From: Blepharisma japonicum
Taxonomy: Eukaryota > Ciliophora > Heterotrichea > Heterotrichida > Blepharismidae
DNA: 64,000 nt
Reading direction: 5' to 3'
Assembly (NCBI GenBank): GCA_949751835.1
Contig: CATKHK010000073.1
Location: forward strand, 170,519-234,518
The position numbers were made by a program, and so were the translations under genes. The notes under the pieces were generated by a model. The model saw only the letters and a list, made by a program, of their open reading frames with translations, did no database searches and was not told the DNA's origin. Positions 55,349 to 64,000 of this stretch are shown here, piece by piece; within the stretch, counting starts at the first letter, position 1; every line of letters begins with the position of its first letter.

Positions 55349-56551
55349 ATGGAAAGTAGGATAGAGAGTAGAAGTTATCCAGAAAATCTTTATAAAAATT
55401 CACAAACTAATGGTCCTACAGCTAGAAATTATGAAATTTCTTCAATTCTTGGCACCACTTTTGAATTAGATCGCCGATATGTGATACTCAATGTAATCGG
55501 TTCTGGTGCATATGGAACTGTAGTTTCTGCTACAGATTCACAGAACGGTCAATGTGTCGCTGTAAAAAGAATGGAAAAGTCATGGGAAAACGTACTAATG
55601 GCTAAACGAGCCTTAAGAGAACTGATAACACTGAGAATCCTAAAACATGAAAATATTATAAGAATAAAAACAATTCAGCTCCCTTTTTCACGAAATGATC
55701 TAGAAGAGATTTACATTATTAACGAATTGATGGAAGCTGATTTAAGTACAGTAATAAAATCAAGACAAACACTAACAGATGACCAATGCCAATTTTTTTT
55801 ATATCAACTATTAAGAGGCTTAAAATATATGCATAGTGCTAATATTCTTCATAGAGATTTAAAACCAAGAAATATATTAGTCAATCGAAACTGTGACCTA
55901 AAAATATGTGATTTTGGCTTAGCTAGATTTGTAAATAGTAACAGAAGTGGGTTGAATTTGCGGACTATGAGTGATTATGTGGCAACAAGATGGTATAGAG
56001 CTCCAGAATTGTTACTATCAACCCATACATATACTGAAGCTATGGACGTGTGATCAGTTGGATGCATTTTTGGAGAATTATTATTAAGAAAGCCTATTTT
56101 TCCTGGAAGTGATACAACTAACCAATTAGAGCTCATTATAAATACCTTAGGCTCCCCTTCTTCTGAAGAAATTGAATCTATTCCTCACACAGAATCCCGA
56201 GAAACCTTAAAACGCATGCACAAACGCACAAAAAAGCCTTTAATCATGATAATCCCCAACGCAAATCCTCAAGCCTTAGACTTACTAGAAAAGCTATTAG
56301 CTTTTTCTCCATCAAGACGTATATCAATTTCCGAAGCCTTATCCCATCCTTATTTATCCTCATTTCATTGCCCAGAAGATGAGCCAATTTGCACAGAAGA
56401 TTTCCGATATGAGTTTCGCTTTGAAGAAGAAAATCTTGACATAGAAGACCTTAAAGATTTATTATATGAAGAAATCCTGCTCTATCATTTTCCTGGAAAA
56501 GTCGAGGAATATAATAAAGCTAAGGCAGAATTTCTATCAAAAATTAATTAA
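55349..56551 (+). CDS. MAP kinase paralogue with SDY instead of TDY
   Basis: 400 residues with TGA (56051-56053) as Trp of the DVWSVGC motif; stop TAA. Glycine loop GSGAYG (51-56), VAVKR (catalytic Lys 73), HRDLKPRN (168-175), DFG (188-190), and the activation segment [14 protein letters not shown] with S-D-Y at 208-210. It matches the kinase at 9114 over its whole length, including the YEEILLYHF end. The dual-phosphorylation Thr is Ser here. All catalytic residues are present, so it should be active. The 9114 copy has TGG at the DMWSVGC position. Confidence 0.92.
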
Positions 56552-56653
56552 AAATAATTATTTTTTGTGAAATTAAAAATTCGAAGAAAATTCATATTTC
56601 TGAAAATTTGTGAGTATTAAATATGCTTGTATCGCTAGCAAAACTGATATAAA

Positions 56654-57550
56654 ATGGAGCCAGATATCATTAAATCAGAATTTTCACTGCCTCAATGTGC
56701 CTTTATCGACATTCAAATTACCTTTGGGAATTCCCTTCTGACAGAAACAGAACTCGTCAAAAACATAACAGACCCTCACCTTATGTTTAACTGTGCTGGA
56801 GAAATACTATTAGCTCCACTGATAAGTCATTTAAAAATGCTTGGATACCCAATAGACTCTGCAATGGTTTGGTATTATTCTCCTACCGCAAACGTAAAAG
56901 TTTATTGTGGGAACGACCCATTGCCTTTCACAATAGCAATACCATTATTTGAGATAAAAGAAAATAGACTGATCATTGTCTGTCAGGAACCTATAAGAAA
57001 TAAATTCGGGACCGTTATATCCTTAGGGTCAAACCCAAGCCAAAAATCAAGACCTGAGGAAGAGACTGCTACTAATGATAAATCGTCGAGAAGGACAAAA
57101 GAAAGGAAAATTGGGTATATCATTGAAAAAGTCAGCAAGTGGCGAAAACTTTATAATGGTTCGTCTGGGGCAGCTCCTACAGATGATCAAAGCAAAATGA
57201 CGCTGGAAGAAGCTGCAAATAAAGTAGCGATTTCGAAAAAATCGCTGGATGATTATTTATTACAGCTGAGGTTCGGGAGAAAGTTTGGGTTTAATTTTCA
57301 GGAGCATAAAGATGATAAAGTTGGGGTTTTAAGGGCTTATGTAAAAAAATTCAAAAGCCTGCATCTTTATGCAAAAAAAATTGAGAACGGAGAAGAAGTG
57401 CCGCCTGATGTGATTCAAAAATTACAAGAGCCAGGAACACCTGCGTGCAAGCATAATAGATGTTGTGCACCTTCTTATGCTTTACCGTTTAAAAATAAAG
57501 AAAGCCAACAAAATAAGACACCTGCATATCCAAATTATCAAAACTTTTAG
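56654..57550 (+). CDS. Ciliate-type protein with putative helix-turn-helix domain
   Basis: 298 residues, ATG to TAG. The first 125 residues look folded (ITFGNSLLTETELVKNITD, VWYYSPTANVKVYCG) and unknown. Residues about 155-235 hold a basic helical unit: RRTKERKIGYIIEKVSKWRK, TLEEAANKVAISKKSLDDYL, LQLRFGRKFGFNF and VGVLRAYVKK. The A-A-x-x-V-x-I-S-K-K-S-L-D-D-Y pattern looks like a helix-turn-helix recognition unit, so DNA binding is possible. I associate this unit with ciliate proteins but know no characterised function. The tail has a CKHNRCC cluster. Confidence 0.65.
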   Translation: MEPDIIKSEFSLPQCAFIDIQITFGNSLLTETELVKNITDPHLMFNCAGEILLAPLISHLKMLGYPIDSAMVWYYSPTANVKVYCGNDPLPFTIAIPLFEIKENRLIIVCQEPIRNKFGTVISLGSNPSQKSRPEEETATNDKSSRRTKERKIGYIIEKVSKWRKLYNGSSGAAPTDDQSKMTLEEAANKVAISKKSLDDYLLQLRFGRKFGFNFQEHKDDKVGVLRAYVKKFKSLHLYAKKIENGEEVPPDVIQKLQEPGTPACKHNRCCAPSYALPFKNKESQQNKTPAYPNYQNF

Positions 57551-57735
57551 CATAATAAATATATTTTATATGTGAATAATCTCTAACAGATTTTCTGCAA
57601 TGCTAGACTAAAATTTTTTAAAGTTTTTTAATGCTTCTTGGGTTAATATAGAATGTTTATCTTATTTTTTCTTGCATTTTTTAATAATTTCTTACAGAAA
57701 ATCCAAAATTTCCAAAATTTATCGATAAAAGATTT

Positions 57736-58002
57736 TTAAGTTAGAGAGCCAGAACTCAGACCCGTGGTTTTGGGGAGAATTGCTGTATCATCATCTTCTT
57801 CTAGTTCTTTGAGGCTTTCAGAAACTCCCAGGGTTTCAATTGGAATAACACTTCCAGGTCTTTTTATTAGAAAACTTCTAGTCACTAAAGGTGTCAATGA
57901 AGGGACTAATCTTAATCCGCTTTGTCTATTTAAATTTATCATCGGCACTTTACTGATTGCCATAGCTCTTGAGAATTGTCTTGCATAGGCAAATAGCCTC
58001 AT
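57736..58002 (-). CDS. Small protein with mitochondrial-type N-terminus
   Basis: 88 residues, ATG to TAA. The N-terminus (MRLFAYARQFSRAMAISKV) is Arg-rich without acidic residues, like a mitochondrial presequence. The remainder is short, with an acidic patch (ELEEDDDT) and a Ser/Thr tail. No family is recognised. The open frame in the other direction over the same bases has no such features. A real gene is probable but not proven. Confidence 0.5.
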   Translation of the reverse strand: MRLFAYARQFSRAMAISKVPMINLNRQSGLRLVPSLTPLVTRSFLIKRPGSVIPIETLGVSESLKELEEDDDTAILPKTTGLSSGSLT

Positions 58003-58468
58003 ATTTTATTATTAAACGTGGATAAGGTAAAATTTTTATTCTAAAATTTCCATAATAAATTAATTGTGTCTATTTACTTACACAATAGAACTTTATTCTT
58101 TATATTCACAATATAATTGATATAATATTAAGGTATTTTATATAATGAGATTAATAAATATGAATAACTAAATGCTGATATATTTGCATAATTACGTTTC
58201 ACTTGTGGAATTTTGTCAGTGCCTAGATTTACATATTTGATGCTGAATAAATTAAACAAAATCAGCATTATTTATTAAAAATAAATAGCTTATTTCAGAA
58301 ATGCATGAGCATCATATAATAATGCTATAAACTATTATGACTCTTAAGTATAAAAAATTTATAGTAATATTTAAATACTATTTTATAGCTTATTCGTTAA
58401 ATCTATCTTCTTTTTTCTTCTATTGTTTTAAATAAGAAACTTCTAAATTCCTAAAATTTATTTTGCAA
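58003..58468. other. Gene-free AT-rich interval
   Basis: About 465 bp before the RBR cluster. I see no coding frame, RNA gene or clear repeat in it. Confidence 0.5.
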
Positions 58469-59662
58469 ATGTCGAATGAACAAAATTCTCCAATACCTCA
58501 AGAAGATCAAGAAGAGACTCATCTAGATCATCAAGAAATATCACCTAATATACTTGAATCAGAAAATCAAAATCCTATCTCTGAAGCCTTAGTCATTTTT
58601 GAAGAAAAGTCTTGCGAGATGTGCCCAATCTGTGATGCAAAACTCAATGAAGTCAATCAACTCATTGTTCCTGACTGTTTTCACAAATTTTGCAATTCTT
58701 GTATAGCAACATATATTACTTTGCGCGTTCAGGATTCACAAGTTAGTAAAATGCCTTGTCCACAGCATACATGCAAGTTTGAAGTTCCAATTGATCTAAT
58801 TAAAGCAGTTTTAACTCCTGAATATTTTGAAAAATACCAAAAATTCAAAAGAAGAGAAGAACTAAATAGGAATCCTAATTTGAGATGGTGCCCTTTACCT
58901 GACTGTGAGGGTTATGATACTGGCTCTACAAAAAAAAGACAATTAATTTGCAATAAATGTGGATACAATTATTGCTACTATTGCTCTGAAGCATGGCATG
59001 AGGGTCTTGCTTGCAAAGCACAAACAGATTATGTTTTTGATAATTGGTCAAAAGAAAATGGGATCAAATTTTGCCCATTTTGTACTCGAAGAGTTCAAAA
59101 AGCAGAAGGATGTGACCATATGACATGCCCAGTTTGCAAATATGAATGATGCTGGCTATGTGGGGAAAAGTACCATCCTGAACATTATGATATTTGTAAA
59201 GTAAGAATCATGGAAAAATTGAATCCTAAATGATCAGCAATCCTTGTTCTTATGTTTTGCATCCTAATTGCTCCATTTTTTTATATTTTCCTTTGCATGC
59301 GTGCTGTTCATCGCTCTCCAAATAAAAATAAGGTATCAAAAGTATGTATTTATCCAGCTACATTGATTTTCGCGCTATGCTTGACTCCATTCGTATATGT
59401 TGGGTTTATATGCTGCTGTGGATATATATGACTAAACAAATTCTGTCTCCGAGCTTTTAAAACTAAGAGATTTCTAATAAGAATGATTAATGGGCTTTTA
59501 TCAATTGTATTATCCCCTGTCTTTGCTTGTGCGGTAGTAATTATGCTGATATGAATGACATTTAAAGGATTTTCTAGAGCTTTTATAAAGATTTCGTTCA
59601 TTATTAAAAACCGTAGTAATCCAGATTATATGAAGCCTATGGATGACTATGTAGATTTTTAG
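58469..59662 (+). CDS. Membrane RBR ubiquitin ligase A
   Basis: 397 residues from the ATG at 58469; TGA codons (e.g. 59147, 59231, 59429, 59552) are Trp; stop TAG. It has RING1 (CPIC ... CFHKFCNSC ... CPQHTC), the linker NLRWCPLPDCEGYDTG, an IBR (CNKCGYNYCYYCSEAWHEG) and RING2 (CPFCTRRVQKAEGCDHMTCP, then CKYEWCWLCG). The catalytic Cys and following His (GCDHM) are intact. The C-terminal 130 residues carry three or four membrane segments. It should transfer ubiquitin at a membrane. Its 3' half is the parent type of the two broken copies downstream. Confidence 0.9.
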
Positions 59663-59882
59663 GACTCTTATAAACACTAATTAATAGTTTTTATAAATAT
59701 TAAATTAAATAAAAAATGAAAACAACAATTAATTATAATAATCCATCAGTATTAGAATTTAATGGACTTATTCATAAGCTAATTATTTGATTTCTTTTTA
59801 ATGCTAAAATTCTTATTCTTTCTATATTATTCTATTAAAAAACTAAAGGGTATTATAATTTGCATATTTTATAAGGTTCAAA

Positions 59883-61058
59883 ATGGCTAAGGTTTTACCA
59901 GATCCGCAAGAAGACGAAGAAGCGCATTCTTTAGATCTTGATTCTACTATCCGTCAATTAACACCAGATTTTCAAACTGTTTCAGTTTCTGTCGTATTTG
60001 AAAGTAATCTAAAAGAGTTCTGCCCTATCTGCGATTTAGTCTTGAACGAAGTTAATCAAATTTGTATCCCTGAATGTTCTCACAAATTTTGCAATTCATG
60101 TATAGGTTTTTATATTACCTTACGCATCCAAGACTTACAGATTAGTAAAATGCCTTGTCCACAGCACACATGCAGAGCTGAAATTCCAATAGATATTGTT
60201 CAAGCTAATTTAACGCCTGAATTTTTTGAAAAATATAAAAAATTCAAAATAATAGAAGAGTTAAATAGAAATCCTAATTTGAGATGGTGCCCTGTAGCAG
60301 ATTGTGGAGGGTATGATACTGGCTCAATGAAAAAACAAAGGCTGATTTGCAATAAATGTGAGTATAATTATTGCTATTATTGCTCTGAAGCTTGACATGA
60401 TGGTCTTGCTTGCAAAGGACAAATGGATTATATTTTAGATAAATGATCAAAGGAAAATGGGGTAAAATTTTGTCCGAACTGTACCAGAAGAGTACAGAAA
60501 AATGCAGGATGTGATCATATGACATGCCCAGTTTGCAAGTATGAATGATGCTGGCTTTGTGGGGAAAAGTATCATCCTACTCATTATGATATTTGTAAAG
60601 CAAGAGTCATAGACGAAAATAATCCAGAGTGATCTACGATTTTATTCATGATATTTTTTATACCAATTATTCCTTTCTATTTTGCATGCTTTTGCTGTTG
60701 ATATTTGTATGATACAATTCCAAGAAGAAAATGCGCAATTTGAAAAATTTTGATACTTTTAGCTATTTTTATTTTTTCTTTTGTTTTAACTCCTTTAGTT
60801 TATATTGTAGGAATATATGTTTTTACAGTATTTGGTCTTAATAAAATAAGTGAAAAGTTTACAAAAAAATTTATCGTAAAAGTTATTAATGGATTTATAG
60901 CGATTCCACTATACCCTATCACGGCATGCGCAGCTTTGATTTTTTCCATTATAGGTACTATAGCAGGATTCTATTGGCTTATTATAAAAATTAATTTTAT
61001 TAATAAGAGAAGAAGAAATCCAAATTATATGAGATATATTGATTATGTGACTTTTTAG
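59883..61058 (+). CDS. Membrane RBR ubiquitin ligase B
   Basis: 391 residues with many TGA codons as Trp (including 60394, 60444, 60546, 60630); stop TAG. It has the same RING1-IBR-RING2 order as A with CPICDLVLNE, CNKCEYNYCYYCSEA-Trp-HDG and GCDHMTCP, all zinc ligands and the catalytic Cys kept. The C-terminal membrane part (three to four spans) has a sequence quite unlike A. It is nearly identical in length and sequence to copy D, 2,237 bp downstream. Confidence 0.9.
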
Positions 61059-61236
61059 ACTTTAAAATTGCTATTTAATTCGATTTTATATAATGCTATA
61101 TTTTAGAAATTTTTTAATTTTCATGATTTATTTAGTATTTAAAATGGCTGAATATTCAAAATCCATATTTAATAAATATCCATTTTTGCTCATTGCAATA
61201 CTTGAGAATTGACTTTTGAAAGAAACCTTGACTATT

Positions 61237-61897
61237 TACAATTATTGCTACTATTGCTCTGAAGCATGGCATGAGGGTCTTGCTTGCAAAGCACAAACAA
61301 ACTATGTTTTTGATAATTGGTCAAAAGAAAATGGGATCAAATTTTGCCCATTTTGTACTTGAAGAGTCTAAAAAGCCAAAGGATGTGACCATATGACATG
61401 CCCAGTTTGCAATTATGAATGATGCTGGCTATGTGGGGAAAAGTATAATCCTGAACATTATGATATTTGTAAAGTAAGAATCATGGAAAAATTGAATCCA
61501 AAATGATCAGCAATCCTTGTTCTTATGTTTTGCATGCGTGCTGTTTATCGCTCTCCAAGTAAAAATAAGGTATCAAAAGCATGTATTTATCCTGCTACAT
61601 TAATTTTCGCGCTATGCTTGACTCCATTCGTATATGTTGGGTTTATATGCTGCTGTGGATATATATGACTAAACAAATTCTGTCTCCAGCTTTTAAAACT
61701 AAGAGATTTCTAATAAGAATGATTAATGGGCTTTTATCAATTGTATTATCCCCTGTCTTTGCTTGCGCTGTAGTAATTATGCTGATATGAATGACATTTA
61801 AAGGATTTTCTAGAGCTTTTATAAAGATTTTGTTCATTATTAAAATCGTAGTAATCCAGATTATATGAAGCCTATGGATGACTATGTAGATTTTTAG
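61237..61897 (+). pseudogene. RBR type-A fragment C, multiply broken
   Basis: Homology to gene A begins abruptly in the IBR (YNYCYYCSEAWHEG) and runs to A's stop. RING1 and half the IBR are missing. Lesions: TAA at 61369-61371 where A has CAA; a 36-bp in-frame deletion after GTTTTGCAT (near 61533) that lies between two TTTGCAT repeats in A; a 1-bp deletion at about 61687 that shifts the frame; and a further indel near 61847. There is no start codon in context. It is clearly a relic. Confidence 0.92.
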
Positions 61898-62119
61898 GAC
61901 TCTTATAAACACTAATTAATAGTTTTTATAAATATTAAACTAAATAAAAAATGAAAACAACAATTGGTTATAATAATTCATAAGTATTAGAATTCAAAGT
62001 TGGACTTATTTATAAACTATTATTTTATTTCTTTTTAATGCTAAAATTCTTATTCTTTTTATATTATTCTATATAAAAACTGAAGGGTATTATAATTTGC
62101 ATATTTTATAAGATTCAAA

Positions 62120-63295
62120 ATGGCTAAGGTTTTACCAGATCCGCAAGAAGACGAAGAAGCGCATTCTTTAAATCTTGACGCTACTCTCCGTCCATTAACA
62201 CCAGATATTCCAAATGTTTCAGTTTCGATTGCATTTGAAAATGATCCAAAAGAGCTCTGTCCTATCTGTGATGCAGTCCTAAACGAAGTCAATCAAGTTT
62301 TTATTCCTGAATGTTCTCACAAATTTTGCAATTCATGCATAACAAATTATATTACCTTACGCATCCAAGACTTACAGGTTAGTAAAATGCCTTGTCCACA
62401 GCACACATGCAAAGCTGAAATTCCAATAGATATTGTTCAAGCTAATTTAACGCCTGAATTTTTTGAAAAATATAAAAAATTCAAAATAATAGAAAGGTTA
62501 AATAGAAATCCTAATTTGAGATGATGCCCTGTAGCAGATTGTGGAGGGTATGATACTGGCTCAATGAAAAAACAAAGGCTGATTTGCAATAAATGTGAGT
62601 ATAATTATTGCTACTATTGCTCTGAAGCTTGACATGATGGTCTCGCTTGTAAAGGACAAACAGATTATATTTTAGATAAATGATCAAAGGAAAATGGGGT
62701 AAAATTTTGTCCGAATTGTATCAGAAGAGTACAGAAAATTGAAGGATGTGACCATATGACATGCCCAGTTTGTAAGTATGAATGATGCTGGCTTTGTGGG
62801 AAAAAGTATCATCCTACTCATTATGATATTTGTAAAGCAAGAATCATGCAAGATAAGAATCCAGAGTGATGAATGGTTTTATTCAGTCTATTTGCTATAC
62901 CAATTATTCCTTTTTTTGTTGCAATTTTAATCTGTTGATATTTGTATGATACAATTCCAAGAAGAATACGCACAATTTGAAAATTTTTTATATATTTAGG
63001 TGCTTTCATTTTTACTTTTGTTTTAACTCCTTTAGTTTATATTGTAGGAATATATGTTTTTACAGTATTTTGTCTTAATGAAATAAGTGAAAGGTTTACG
63101 AAAAAATTTATCGTAAAAGTTATTAATGGATTTATAGCGATTCCACTATACCCTATCATGGCATGTGTAGCTGCGATTTCACCCATTCTATTTACTATAG
63201 CAGGATTCTATTGGCTTATTGTAAAAATTGATTTTATTAATAAGAGAAGAAGAAATCCAAATTATATGAGACCTGTTGATTATGTGACTTTTTAG
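62120..63295 (+). CDS. Membrane RBR ubiquitin ligase D
   Basis: 391 residues, same length as B; TGA codons as Trp include 62522, 62629 and 62869-62874 (two in a row); stop TAG. The RING1-IBR-RING2 zinc ligands and catalytic GCDHMTCP are intact. Against B it differs mostly at the N-terminus, around the first membrane segment and at scattered sites. B has TGG where D has TGA in NLRWCPVADC, a direct sign of synonymous TGG/TGA exchange. It was made by a 2.24-kb tandem duplication that also copied fragment C/E. Confidence 0.9.
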
Positions 63296-63502
63296 ACTTT
63301 AAAATTGCGATTTAATTCGATTTTATATAATGCTATATTTTAGAAATTTTTTAATTTTCATGGTTTATTTAATATTTAAAATGGCTGAATATTCAAAATC
63401 AATATTTAATAAATATCTATTTTTGCTCATTGCAATACTTGAGAATTGACTTTTGAAAGAAACGTTGGCTATTTATCTTGTGTTTAATGAATTATAAGAC
63501 GC

Positions 63503-64000
63503 CTAAATAGGGATCCTAATTTGAGATGGTGCCCGTTACCTGACTGTGAGGGTTATGATACTGGCTCCGCAAAAAAAAGACAATTAATTTGCAATAAATG
63601 TGGATACAATTATTGCTACTATTGCTCTGAAGCATGGCATGAGGGTCTTGCTTGCAAAGCACAAACAGACTATGTTTTTGATAATTGGTCAAAAGAAAAT
63701 GGGATCAAATTTTGCCCATTTTGTACTCGAAGAGTCCAAAAAGCCGAAGGATGTGACCATATGAAATGCCCAATTTGCAAATATGAATGATGCTGGCTAT
63801 GTGGGGAAAAGTACCATCCTGAACATTATGATATTTGTAAAGTAAGAATCATGGAAAAATTGAATCCAAAATAATCAGCAATCCTTGTTCTTATGTTTTG
63901 AATCCTAATTGCTCCATTTTTTTATATTTTCCTTTGCATGCGTGCTGTTCATCGCTCTCCAAATAAAAATAAGGTATCAAAAGTATGTATTTATCCAGCT
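63503..64000 (+). pseudogene. RBR type-A fragment E, broken, continues past window
   Basis: Homology to gene A starts at the NLRWCPLPDC linker, so RING1 is missing and no start codon is present. A's Trp TGA (59231-59233) is TAA at 63872-63874, a nonsense change. Further on, a TGC of A is TGA (Cys to Trp). E keeps more of the IBR than fragment C and lacks C's 36-bp deletion, so C decayed further after the duplication. The fragment runs off the window edge. Confidence 0.85.

Larger units (their letters stand above)
59845..64000 (+). repeat. 2.24-kb tandem duplication in RBR cluster
   Basis: Sequence before B (about 59845) recurs before D (about 62080), and the block at about 61148 recurs at about 63384. 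The offsets are 2,236-2,237 bp. One unit therefore holds a type-B gene plus a broken type-A fragment. Confidence 0.9.

Noticed and set aside
1-64000. Transposon, telomere or germline-limited element
   Set aside because: No transposase domain, terminal inverted repeats of an element, telomeric repeat or flanking TA-bounded insert was recognised. I cannot exclude small non-coding ones.

Overview
The window looks like macronuclear DNA of a heterotrich ciliate, most likely Blepharisma. It is AT-rich and gene-dense. TGA is read as tryptophan inside nearly every long gene, and all genes end in TAA or TAG. Where introns can be proven they are only 15 or 16 nt long, a combination known from Blepharisma. 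The code is shown within the window: the DEAD-box helicase carries a tandem repeat in which TGA (18195-18197) aligns with TGG (18267-18269), and three tandem kelch-type paralogues have TGG, TGA and TGA at codon 4. All CDS spans below use this code (UGA=Trp) and outer exon boundaries. The species name is an inference.

Layout. 1-10.9 kb: a coiled-coil protein cut by the window edge, a PUB-like protein, a RING/B-box/kelch protein, a mitochondrial Rieske/AIF-type flavoprotein, an EF-hand-like protein, a MAP kinase with a TDY activation motif and a DUF167 protein. 11.3-13.8 kb: a secreted Asp/His-rich repeat protein, an ARL6/BBS3-like GTPase and a possible cyclin-fold protein. 13.8-24.8 kb: a helicase-less Dicer-like RNase, a TPR protein, a DEAD-box helicase, methionine aminopeptidase, a Tubby-family protein, a TRIM-like RING/B-box/FN3 protein and a zinc-ribbon-like protein. 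25.0-30.5 kb: three tandem kelch-type genes (the middle one frameshifted) and a convergent gene whose 3' end was copied along with them. 31.0-33.3 kb: three tandem small secreted collagen-like genes.

33.5-44.3 kb: an ALKBH8-like dioxygenase, diverging by 11 bp from a 3,236-residue cysteine-rich surface protein. 44.8-58.0 kb: START protein, calcineurin-type phosphatase, mitochondrial L21, bromodomain protein, U-box and membrane RBR ubiquitin ligases, capping protein beta, two coiled-coil proteins, a small-TIM protein, an intron-containing unknown, a second MAP kinase with SDY in place of TDY, and a helix-turn-helix-like protein. 58.4-64.0 kb: an expanding cluster of membrane RBR ubiquitin ligases, three intact and two broken.

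Themes. Ubiquitin-ligase types (RING/B-box, U-box, RBR) are unusually frequent. Local tandem duplication followed by decay is visible at three or more loci. Intergenic space is extremely small, with divergent start codons 11, 21 and 23 bp apart. No rRNA, tRNA, telomere, CRISPR array or transposase was recognised.
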